Below are positions 27,129 to 34,762 of a DNA stretch of 64,000 bases, in pieces. The DNA lies in the NCBI RefSeq assembly GCF_000336575.1, contig NZ_AOPO01000019.1, forward strand, positions 20,066 through 84,065, written 5' to 3'. The DNA comes from Vreelandella titanicae BH1. Lineage in GTDB: Bacteria > Pseudomonadota > Gammaproteobacteria > Pseudomonadales > Halomonadaceae. The notes under the pieces are model-generated. The model saw only the letters and a program-made list of their open reading frames with translations, was not told the origin of the DNA and ran no database searches. Both the position numbers and the translations under genes were made by a program. Position 1 is the stretch's first letter; each line of letters opens with the position of its first letter.

Positions 27129-27180
27129 GGTTGTCGCATGCTCCTGTTATTAGCAGCCAGTGGCCGTGGTTCGAGGGTTA

Positions 27181-28554
27181 TCAAAAGAACGTTAAGCCGA
27201 CTTGGAACAGGCGCTCCACATCGCGAATGCGGCGCTTGTCGATCACAAATAGAATCACGTGGTCACCGCTCTCAACCATCACGTCGCCGTGGGCGATAAT
27301 GACTTCCTTGCCGCGCACAATCGCACCGATGGTGGTGCCCTCGGGCAGGTCGATCTCGCGGATGGTACGCCCGACCACCTTGGAGGACTGCTTATCGCCG
27401 TGGGCGATGGCTTCAATGGCCTCGGCGGCGCCCCGGCGCAGCGAGTGAACGTTGACGATATCACCCCGACGCACGTGGGTGAGCAAGCTGCCGATGGTCG
27501 CCTGCTGGGGAGAAATAGCGATATCGATCTCGCCCCCCTGCACCAAATCCACGTAAGCGGCGTTGTTGATCAGCGTCAGCACCTTCTTCGCCCCCAAACG
27601 CTTGGCGAGTAGCGACGACATGATATTGACCTCGTCGTCGTTGGTCAGCGCGCAGAAGATATCGCACTCTTCGATATTCTCCTCTTCCAGCAAGCGCTTG
27701 CTGGTGGCACTGCCGTGGAGCACCACGGTGCGATCCAGTCGCTCGGAGAGGGTGGTGCAGCGCTCCAGGCTGTGCTCGATGATCTTGACCTGGTGGCTAT
27801 GCTCCAAATGCTCCGCCAGCCGCTCGCCGATATTGCCACCCCCGGCGATCACGACCCGACGGAAGTCCCGCTCGACCCGGCGCAGCTCGCTCATCACTGC
27901 GCGAATATCCCGGCGGGCGGCGAGGAAGAACACCTCGTCGTCAGCCTCGATGACCGTATCGCCACGGGGAATGATTGGGCGGTTACGGCGGTAAATCGCC
28001 GCCACCCGGGTATCCACGTTGGGCATATGGCGGCGCAGAAAGGCCAAATCCTGGCCCACCAGCGGGCCACCGTAGAACGCTTTCACCGCCACCAGCTGTA
28101 CCAGGCCACCGGCAAACTCCAAGACCTGCAAGGCGCCTGGGTGTTCGATCAGGCGGCGTACATGGTCGGTCACCACCTGCTCTGGGCTGATGAGTACATC
28201 AATGGGAATCGCTTCGTGGGCGAAGAGCCCTTTACGGGTCAAGTAGGCGGTGGCGCGTACACGGGCAATCTTGGTCGGGGTGCGAAATAGCGTGTGGGCG
28301 ACCTGGCAGGCGATCATATTGATCTCATCGCTGTTGGTCACAGCGATCAACATATCAGCGTCTTCGCAGCCTGCCTGACGTAGCACAATGGGGTAGGAGC
28401 CCGCCCCGGTAACGGTGCGGATATCGAGTTTGGTATGCAGCTCACGAAGTTTTTTGGCGTCAGTGTCAACGACAGTGATGTCGTTCTCCTCGCGGGCGAG
28501 GTGTTCTGCCAGTGTGCCGCCGACCTGGCCGGCGCCGAGAATGATGATTTTCAT
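27181..28554 (-). CDS. trkA: Trk system NAD-binding subunit TrkA
   Basis: A 457-residue peripheral protein with two RCK units in tandem. The Rossmann loops are IILGAGQVGGTLAEHL at the start and VVIAGGGNIGERLAEHL near residue 235, each followed by a TrkA-C domain (about 140-225 and 370-455). It gates TrkH in response to NAD(H) or ATP. It stands upstream of trkH in the same direction with 52 bp between and forms the likely operon trkA-trkH. Confidence 0.95.
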   Translation of the reverse strand: MKIIILGAGQVGGTLAEHLAREENDITVVDTDAKKLRELHTKLDIRTVTGAGSYPIVLRQAGCEDADMLIAVTNSDEINMIACQVAHTLFRTPTKIARVRATAYLTRKGLFAHEAIPIDVLISPEQVVTDHVRRLIEHPGALQVLEFAGGLVQLVAVKAFYGGPLVGQDLAFLRRHMPNVDTRVAAIYRRNRPIIPRGDTVIEADDEVFFLAARRDIRAVMSELRRVERDFRRVVIAGGGNIGERLAEHLEHSHQVKIIEHSLERCTTLSERLDRTVVLHGSATSKRLLEEENIEECDIFCALTNDDEVNIMSSLLAKRLGAKKVLTLINNAAYVDLVQGGEIDIAISPQQATIGSLLTHVRRGDIVNVHSLRRGAAEAIEAIAHGDKQSSKVVGRTIREIDLPEGTTIGAIVRGKEVIIAHGDVMVESGDHVILFVIDKRRIRDVERLFQVGLTFF

Positions 28555-28685
28555 TGCTGAGCATCGGTTCCATTAAAAGCGCCAGCGCAATATCGTTAAG
28601 ACCAGGAGACGGTCTTAGGACTCAGTCCTGACGTTGAAGACGTAAATGGTCGTTCAGGTACGTCTATCATGCGCTGCAATAAAGA

Positions 28686-28714
28686 CGGCGGCCAGTGTAA
28701 ACCAGCCGCCGCCG
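28686..28714 (-). terminator. Possible terminator after dodecin
   Basis: On the minus strand CGGCGGC pairs with GCCGCCG around a loop of about 15 bases, followed by TCTTTA. The uridine tract is weak. It lies 16-44 bases after the dodecin stop and would separate the def-fmt-rsmB-dodecin side from trkAH. Confidence 0.4.
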
Positions 28715-28729
28715 AAAAGCAGGTGGGGA

Positions 28730-28936
28730 TTACTCTAGCGTAAAGCCGACTTTAACCGTTACCTGCCAGTGGGCCACTTGGCCATCTTCAATATGGCCAC
28801 GGGTATCGACTACTTCCAGCCAGCGCATGTGCTTAATCGTTTCTGACGCCTTGGCCAGTGCATTCTGAACCGCTTCCTCAATGCCCTTCTCGGAAGAGCC
28901 GGTCAATTCCACGTGCTTGTAAGTATGATGACTCAT
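28730..28936 (-). CDS. Dodecin, flavin-storage protein
   Basis: A 68-residue dodecin, a family that forms hollow dodecamers binding flavin or CoA. Sequence marks are the N-terminal YKHVELTGSSEKGIEEAVQNAL, the flavin-stacking tryptophan in HMRWLEVVDTRG and the glutamine and following strand in HWQVTVKVGFTLE. AAGGAGG gives a strong ribosome site. It lies between rsmB and trkA, a place where Pseudomonas-type gene order has no gene. Confidence 0.92.
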   Translation of the reverse strand: MSHHTYKHVELTGSSEKGIEEAVQNALAKASETIKHMRWLEVVDTRGHIEDGQVAHWQVTVKVGFTLE

Positions 28937-28986
28937 AGTACCTCCTTCCTTGTCATGAAATCACTGCCCCCGACATCAGTGAGCGC

Positions 28987-30321
28987 CTAGGCAGTGCGCT
29001 TCTCTAGTCTGGCATAAAAAAAGCCATCGTGACTGTTCTGGGCTGGAAACAGCTGGCGACCCGCGCCGCTGGAAATGCCCCAGGCAACATCGTTAGGCGT
29101 GGTGACATGGGCGTCAGGGGTGCGGGCGAGAAATGCCTCAATCTGCTCACTGTTCTCTTCCGGAAGCACCGAGCAGGTGGCGTAGAGCAGGGTGCCGCCT
29201 TCGCGCAGCATCGGCCAAAGGTTGTCTAACAGCTGACGTTGAAGCTTGGCCAGCGGCCGGATATCGTCTTTGCGCCGCAGCTTCTTGATATCCGGGTGAC
29301 GGCGGATAACACCGGTGCCAGAGCAAGGGGCGTCGAGCAGGATGGCATCAAACGGCGTGCCGCTCCACCAGTCGCGCTCGGTCGCATCGGCGTGTTGGAG
29401 AACGGCCTCTACGCCTAGTCGGGTAAGGGTATCTTCCACCCGTGCCAGGCGCTGATTATCGCTATCGATAGCGGTAAGATTGATGTCGAACAGTTCGAGC
29501 AAATGGGCCGTTTTGCCGCCGGGGGCGCAGCAAGCATCCAGAACATGTGCACCTGGCCGTGGCGCAAGCACGGGCCCCAGCAGTACTGCCGAGAGTTGGG
29601 CGGCCTCGTCCTGAACGCTAATATGTCCCGCTTCGAAGCCAGGCAGCGCCGTGACATCGCAGGGTGTTTCCAGCGTGATGGCGTCTGGGGCGTGGGGGCA
29701 CAGGTGACCACTCAACCCCTGCTCGGTCAACTGCGACAAGTAGGCTTCACGATCGTTGTGGTGCTGATTCACTCTCAACGTCATCGGGCCTGACTGGTTG
29801 TTGGCTTCGACAATCGCCCGCCACTGCTCTGGCCATGCCTGACGCAAGGCGTTAAGTAGCCAGGGTGGATGTTCTAACGCGACGCTCTCATCCCGGTCTA
29901 CTTGGGCCTGGAGCGCCTCGGATTCGCGCTGCAATCGCCGCAAACAGCCATTTAACACGCGGGTGGCCCACTCCTTATTCAGCAAGCGCGCAGCGCCCGC
30001 GGTTTCACCTACTGCCGCGTGGGCTGGAATGCGCATGTACAACAACTGGTAAATACCCAGCAGCAGCAGCGCCTGAACATCGCTGTCGCGCTTTTTAAAC
30101 GGTTGCTTAAGTAATGTGCCCGCTAAGGCTTCCAGACGCGGTAAGCGGCGGCAGGTGCCAAAGCAGAGCTCTTTGAGCAGCCCGCGGTCGCGAGCCACCA
30201 CGCTGTGCTCATCCAGCCCCGCCAGTGAGCCTTGGTCGCTGAGCACCGGGGCCAGCGCGCGAGCCGCCGCGGCGCGGACTTCCTGACCACTGCCGCCTTG
30301 GGGGGAGCGCTTTTGGCTCAT
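28987..30321 (-). CDS. rsmB: 16S rRNA (cytosine-967-C5)-methyltransferase RsmB
   Basis: A 444-residue enzyme that methylates C967 of 16S rRNA. An N-terminal NusB-like RNA-binding domain (about 10-145) is followed by a RNA m5C methyltransferase domain with DACCAPGGKTAHLLE (SAM site), LDAPCSGTGVIRRHPDIK (motif IV cysteine) and LLYATCSVLPEENSEQ (catalytic motif VI cysteine). Its ATG overlaps the fmt stop by four bases, as in many gammaproteobacteria. Confidence 0.95.
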   Translation of the reverse strand: MSQKRSPQGGSGQEVRAAAARALAPVLSDQGSLAGLDEHSVVARDRGLLKELCFGTCRRLPRLEALAGTLLKQPFKKRDSDVQALLLLGIYQLLYMRIPAHAAVGETAGAARLLNKEWATRVLNGCLRRLQRESEALQAQVDRDESVALEHPPWLLNALRQAWPEQWRAIVEANNQSGPMTLRVNQHHNDREAYLSQLTEQGLSGHLCPHAPDAITLETPCDVTALPGFEAGHISVQDEAAQLSAVLLGPVLAPRPGAHVLDACCAPGGKTAHLLELFDINLTAIDSDNQRLARVEDTLTRLGVEAVLQHADATERDWWSGTPFDAILLDAPCSGTGVIRRHPDIKKLRRKDDIRPLAKLQRQLLDNLWPMLREGGTLLYATCSVLPEENSEQIEAFLARTPDAHVTTPNDVAWGISSGAGRQLFPAQNSHDGFFYARLEKRTA

Positions 30322-31310
30322 GGTGTTTCTCCTTCGCTGGCCTGAGCCGCTGGTTTACCAAGACGAGTACCGGTAGCAAGGCGCGCGTGGCGGGCATTGA
30401 GTAAGTCACGCACGTCCATGGCTTTACCGCCGGGCAGCTGTGCGCTGGTCACACAAAGTACCTCGCTGCCGTTTTCCCCACAGGCAATCCGCAAATGATC
30501 GTCGCCGTGGTCTAGTAGCATGCCGGGCTCGCAGGCTGGCTGATCGCCCTCTTCTACGTTCGCCATTAGCAGCCGCAGGCGATCATCGCCTAATGCGCAC
30601 CAAGCCACCGGCCAGGGGTTAAAAGCGCGAATTTTGCTGGCTAACTGCTGGGCGGGCTGGGCAAAGTCGAGCTCGGCTTCCGCTTTGCTCAGCTTGGCGG
30701 CATAGGTGACGCCTTCCTCGGGCTGAGGCGTGGCATGCGCGGTGCCGGTGGCCAGGGCATCCAGCGTGTTGATCAACGCATTGGCGCCTTGAATCGCGAG
30801 ACGGTCGTGCAAATCGCCGCCGGTGGTGCGGTTCGTAATGGGCGTGCGCACTTCCGTGAGCATCGCCCCGGTATCCAGGCCAGCATCCATCTGCATGATA
30901 GTTACACCCGATACGCTATCACCCGCCTCGATCGCCCGCTGTATGGGGGCAGCGCCGCGCCAGCGGGGCAGCAGCGAAGCGTGAACGTTAACGCAGCCGA
31001 GACGCGGTATGTCCAACACGGCCTGAGGAAGCAGCAGTCCATAGGCCACAACGACCATAATGTCAGCATTGAGCGCGGCCAGCTCGGCTTGTGCCTCGGG
31101 TTGCTTTAACGTCTGAGGCTGATAGACAGGCAGGCTGTGTTCCAGAGCCAGCTGTTTGACCGGGCTGGGCGTTAGCTTACGGCCGCGGCCAGCGGGGCGG
31201 TCGGGTTGGGTATACACCGCCACCACCTCGTGCTGGCTTTCCAGCAGCGCGGCAAGGCTAGAGGCGGCGAATTCAGGCGTGCCAGCAAAAACAACGCGCA
31301 ATCGTGACAT
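30318..31310 (-). CDS. fmt: Methionyl-tRNA formyltransferase Fmt
   Basis: A 330-residue enzyme that formylates initiator Met-tRNA with 10-formyl-THF. The catalytic core shows VVFAGTPEFAASSL, VVVAYGLLLPQAVL, the SLLPRWRGAAPIQ signature with N and H before it (CVNVHASLLP), and the C-terminal OB-fold from about residue 210 (SKIRAFNPWPVAW). It lies 35 bp after def in the operon def-fmt-rsmB. Confidence 0.96.
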   Translation of the reverse strand: MSRLRVVFAGTPEFAASSLAALLESQHEVVAVYTQPDRPAGRGRKLTPSPVKQLALEHSLPVYQPQTLKQPEAQAELAALNADIMVVVAYGLLLPQAVLDIPRLGCVNVHASLLPRWRGAAPIQRAIEAGDSVSGVTIMQMDAGLDTGAMLTEVRTPITNRTTGGDLHDRLAIQGANALINTLDALATGTAHATPQPEEGVTYAAKLSKAEAELDFAQPAQQLASKIRAFNPWPVAWCALGDDRLRLLMANVEEGDQPACEPGMLLDHGDDHLRIACGENGSEVLCVTSAQLPGGKAMDVRDLLNARHARLATGTRLGKPAAQASEGETP

Positions 31311-31345
31311 ATAAAGAGGGCTACCTGGCGTGAATGAGAGAAGTG

Positions 31346-31858
31346 TTAGGCGTCCTGCATCTGCTTGTGGCGTTTCTGCATTTTCTTGCGGATACGGTCG
31401 CGCTTTAGCGGCGACAAGTAGTCAACAAACAGCACACCCTCAAGGTGGTCGTACTCGTGCTGAATACAGTGTGCCAGCAGACCTTCTGCCTCTAACTCAT
31501 AGGCCTCGCCATTACGATCCAGCGCGTTGAGCTGCACCTTAAGATAGCGCGGCACTTCGGCGTAGTGCTCGGGAATCGACAGGCAGCCTTCCGAAAGTGG
31601 CTCTTTCTCGTCGCCAATGGGTGTATAGCGCGGGTTGATGAGCACCAGCGGCTGGGAGTTATCGTCGCTGACATCCATGACGACAATACGGCGATGGACA
31701 TCGATCTGGGTCGCGGCTAGACCGATACCACGGGCGTCATACATGGTCTCCAGCATATCGTCGACGAGCTGGCGTACCTCATCGTCGACGGTTTCCACCG
31801 CAGCGGCCTTGGTGCGCAGGCGCTCATCGGGGAATTCAAGAATAGGAAGTTTGGCCAT
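31346..31858 (-). CDS. def: Peptide deformylase Def
   Basis: A 170-residue type 1 deformylase that removes formyl from nascent N-termini. The three motifs are GIGLAATQID, EGCLSIPE (metal cysteine) and QHEYDHLEGVLFVDYL (two metal histidines and catalytic glutamate). It heads the def-fmt-rsmB operon and is divergent from the LysM-family gene, with 222 bp between them that must hold both promoters. Confidence 0.97.
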   Translation of the reverse strand: MAKLPILEFPDERLRTKAAAVETVDDEVRQLVDDMLETMYDARGIGLAATQIDVHRRIVVMDVSDDNSQPLVLINPRYTPIGDEKEPLSEGCLSIPEHYAEVPRYLKVQLNALDRNGEAYELEAEGLLAHCIQHEYDHLEGVLFVDYLSPLKRDRIRKKMQKRHKQMQDA

Positions 31859-32080
31859 GGCGTTACAATCACCGTTATGCTGAGTCTAAATTAAGTCAAG
31901 CTAGGTAGTGACGAGCGTCTTCTAACCTAGGTACTTTATGATGGGTCACTATATCATGCTGTCAACGTTTCTGGGCATGGGCGCCCGATACGCACTGGGT
32001 TTCAGCAGCAACATAATAGCTGCGCTTATGCAGCGCTTCGACATGGAACTAAGAGTGATGCATTTTCTTGGGAGAGCTGG

Positions 32081-32926
32081 ATGGCGGCAAAACAACACGC
32101 CTACCGGAGGGCTTTGAGTGGTTTGCTGCTGAGTGCAGTGGTGCTGGTGAGTATTGATGCCACCGCTTGGGAGCGTGATCAGAAAGTGATTAAACTCTCA
32201 CCTCAGGTGCGTACCTTGCCCCATCGTGAAGCGATCGAGCCCATCGCCTTGGAGGAAACGCGAGCCTTTCTGCGCGAACACCGCGTCGTCGATGATGCCG
32301 AGGCGTTGCAGGAACTGGCTTACGTAGTGGCGGGAGATGATCGCCGCTTGATCAGTGGTGCGGGAGATCGGTTATACGTGCGTGGCGATGTGCCACACCA
32401 TGGTCAGGTGGGTATCTATCGGCAGTCGGAGCCCTACCTGGCAATGGATGGCACGCCGCTGGGCTTAGAACTGATCAATGTTGGCATCGCTCGCCACGTC
32501 AGCAGTGAAGGCGATATTGCGCAGCTTGAAGTCGTTAGCTCCCATCAGGAAGTGCGGGTTAACGATATTGTGTTGCCCTTGGAGGAGCGCGAGCTGAGCC
32601 GTGAGTTTATGCCTCGCGCGCCGCTCAATGCGGTTGAAGGTCATGTTATTGCCGTGCCAGGGGACGTGCGCTTTATTGGCCGTTTTCAGATCGTTGCGCT
32701 GGATCTCGGCACCCTGGATGGTTTGCAGGCGGGTCATGTGTTGCGAGTCAATCAGCAGGGTGAGCTGATCAACGACCCACGTACCCAGGAGCTAGTGCAA
32801 CTGCCCAGCACAGAAACGGGCAGTGTGATGGTATTCAAGCCCTATGATCGCGTCAGCTATGCCTTGGTGACGCAGGCGTCCCGGATACTGGAAGTGGGCG
32901 ATGGGGTTGGGTCAGCGACGAACTAA
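32081..32926 (+). CDS. DprA-linked envelope protein of the LysM family, LysM domain absent
   Basis: A 281-residue protein with a signal peptide (hydrophobic segment at about 10-28, cleavage near ATAWE). From KLSPQVRTLPHREAI to the end it matches the conserved C-terminal part of the LysM proteins coded between def and dprA in pseudomonads, including YVVAGDDRRLISGAGDRLYVRG, RFIGRFQIVALDLG and VMVFKPYDRVSYALV. Those relatives carry a LysM peptidoglycan-binding domain of about 50 residues right after the signal peptide; here the mature protein begins directly with the C-terminal domain. Function unknown. It is followed after 35 bp by dprA. Confidence 0.75.
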   Translation: MAAKQHAYRRALSGLLLSAVVLVSIDATAWERDQKVIKLSPQVRTLPHREAIEPIALEETRAFLREHRVVDDAEALQELAYVVAGDDRRLISGAGDRLYVRGDVPHHGQVGIYRQSEPYLAMDGTPLGLELINVGIARHVSSEGDIAQLEVVSSHQEVRVNDIVLPLEERELSREFMPRAPLNAVEGHVIAVPGDVRFIGRFQIVALDLGTLDGLQAGHVLRVNQQGELINDPRTQELVQLPSTETGSVMVFKPYDRVSYALVTQASRILEVGDGVGSATN

Positions 32927-32961
32927 CGGGCGGCACACAAAGACGTTTAAAAGGAGGAAGT

Positions 32962-34086
32962 ATGGACGCCCAGGCGTGGCTGGTGGTCAATGCGTTGCCG
33001 GGTATGGGGGCGCTGCGTATCGCGCAATTATTAGCCCGTCAGCCGCAGTGGCCGGAAGGCTGGCTGGCAGCACTGCCGAGCCGTGCTGCCAGCGAGTTGC
33101 GCCTGTGGCTTGAACATCCCACGCGCAGCCCGTTGCAAAATGTGGTTGATGAAACCCTGGCGTGGCAGCGAAGCGGCCCAAGTCGCCATGTGCTGCATCG
33201 AGATCACCCCGCTTGGCCTGCGCTGTTAAATGAATTGCCCGACCCGCCTGTGGTGCTCTGGGCCCAGGGGGATCTTAGCGCCCTGGAGGGCCCCAAACTT
33301 GCCATGGTAGGCACTCGTCGCCCCACCGGCGAAGGTACCCATAACGCCCAAACCTTCGCTCGCGATCTAGCCCGCCGCGGCTGGTGCGTGGTCAGCGGTA
33401 TGGCCTTGGGAGTTGACGGTGTTGCCCAGCGCGCAGCGCTAAATGCCGGTGGGCGCACGATCGCTGTACTCGGCTGCGGCGTAGATGTGATCTATCCCGC
33501 CTCTCACCGTGATCTTCACGAACAGCTTAGCTCTCTACCCGGTGGCCTGGTGGTGTCAGAACATCCGCCAGGTACGCTGGCCCGCCCGGCGTTTTTCCCG
33601 CGGCGCAACCGAATCGTTACCGGCCTCTCGCTCGGTACCCTAGTGGTCGAAGCCACCGAAAAAAGCGGTTCGCTGGTCAGTGCACGGCTTACTCTAGAGC
33701 AAAATCGCGAACTGTTTGTGCTGCCCGGTTCGCTACACAATGTACAGGCCCGCGGCTGCTTGACACTACTGCGTCAAGGCAGTGCGCACCTGGCCTGTAG
33801 CGTCGACGATATCATCGCTGATCTTGGCCACTGGGCGGAGGCGTTTATCCCGCCTGAGACGGAAGAACAGCCATCTGAGCAAGAACCGCTACCCGATAGT
33901 TTGTCCGACGATAGCTTGCCCGATTCTTTATTAGCGTCATTATCGGCCACGCCGACGCCTATTGATCTCTTGGTGCACGCCACTGGCGTGACGGTCAGCG
34001 ACTGCCAGCAGCGCCTACTGATGCTGGAGTTAGAAGGCTGGGTTGCACAGCAGGCGGGAGGCTGGGTGCGGTTGCCGCGGCCATGA
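32962..34086 (+). CDS. dprA: DNA-processing protein DprA
   Basis: A 374-residue DprA/Smf protein that loads RecA on incoming single-stranded DNA in transformation. The Rossmann-type core shows AMVGTRRPTGEG, VVSGMALGVDGVAQRAAL, TIAVLGCGVDVIYPASH, PRRNRIVTGLS and VVEATEKSGSLVSARL. A linker rich in S, D and L (about residues 295-335) leads to a C-terminal winged-helix domain (PTPIDLLVHATGVTVSDCQQRLLMLELEG, first residues cut here). AAAGGAGGA precedes the ATG. It lies between the LysM-family gene and tsaC. Confidence 0.94.
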   Translation: MDAQAWLVVNALPGMGALRIAQLLARQPQWPEGWLAALPSRAASELRLWLEHPTRSPLQNVVDETLAWQRSGPSRHVLHRDHPAWPALLNELPDPPVVLWAQGDLSALEGPKLAMVGTRRPTGEGTHNAQTFARDLARRGWCVVSGMALGVDGVAQRAALNAGGRTIAVLGCGVDVIYPASHRDLHEQLSSLPGGLVVSEHPPGTLARPAFFPRRNRIVTGLSLGTLVVEATEKSGSLVSARLTLEQNRELFVLPGSLHNVQARGCLTLLRQGSAHLACSVDDIIADLGHWAEAFIPPETEEQPSEQEPLPDSLSDDSLPDSLLASLSATPTPIDLLVHATGVTVSDCQQRLLMLELEGWVAQQAGGWVRLPRP

Positions 34087-34129
34087 TAGGATAAAGTCAT
34101 TAAAGGCCTGTTAGCCGTGAGGAGAGAGC

Positions 34130-34687
34130 ATGAGTTTGGCGACCGATCTAGCCCCTGCGATTAGCGCGCTGCGTAGTGGGGGAGTGATTGCCTGTCCCAC
34201 TGAAGCGGTTTGGGGGCTCAGCTGTGACCCCGAAAACGACGCAGCCTTAGCCCATCTAATGCGCATGAAAGAGCGCGACCCTGCCAAGGGCGTCATCCTT
34301 GTTGCTGCCAATATTGGCCAGTTCCACCCCTGGTTGAGCCAGCTTCCCCTCGCGATGCATGCTCCTCTTGCGGCAAGCTGGCCGGGGCCCAATACCTGGC
34401 TAGTGCCTGATTATGGCCGCAGCCATGGGCTGGTGCGTGGCGCCCACGAGCGCGTAGCGCTGCGGGTGACCGACCACCCGGTGATGAAAGCCCTGTGCGA
34501 AGCCTTCGGTGGTCCGTTGGTATCAACCTCGGCCAACCGTTCGGGGGAACCGCCTGCGATGAGCGCCGCTGAGATCACTGACATCTTTGCTGATGAAGTG
34601 GCCCATGTAGTGCAAGGCGAGCTGGGTGGCAATGCAAAACCCAGCACCATTAGAGACCTAGCCACCGGTAAAATCATGCGTTCTTAA
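34130..34687 (+). CDS. tsaC: Threonylcarbamoyl-AMP synthase TsaC
   Basis: A 185-residue YrdC-family enzyme that makes threonylcarbamoyl-AMP for t6A37 of ANN-decoding tRNAs. Marks are GGVIACPTEAVWGLSCDP, RMKERDPAKGVILVAAN, WPGPNTWLVP, ERVALRVTDHP and PLVSTSANRSGEPPAMS. The short length fits TsaC rather than TsaC2/Sua5. GAGGAGAG precedes the ATG. It lies between dprA and hemF, the usual pseudomonad order. Confidence 0.95.
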   Translation: MSLATDLAPAISALRSGGVIACPTEAVWGLSCDPENDAALAHLMRMKERDPAKGVILVAANIGQFHPWLSQLPLAMHAPLAASWPGPNTWLVPDYGRSHGLVRGAHERVALRVTDHPVMKALCEAFGGPLVSTSANRSGEPPAMSAAEITDIFADEVAHVVQGELGGNAKPSTIRDLATGKIMRS

Positions 34688-34762
34688 CCGGCTCTCCAGC
34701 TACTTACTATTCTCCATTCACCACTCTCCCATTACTACTTACCAATGCCCCCAGGAGTTACC

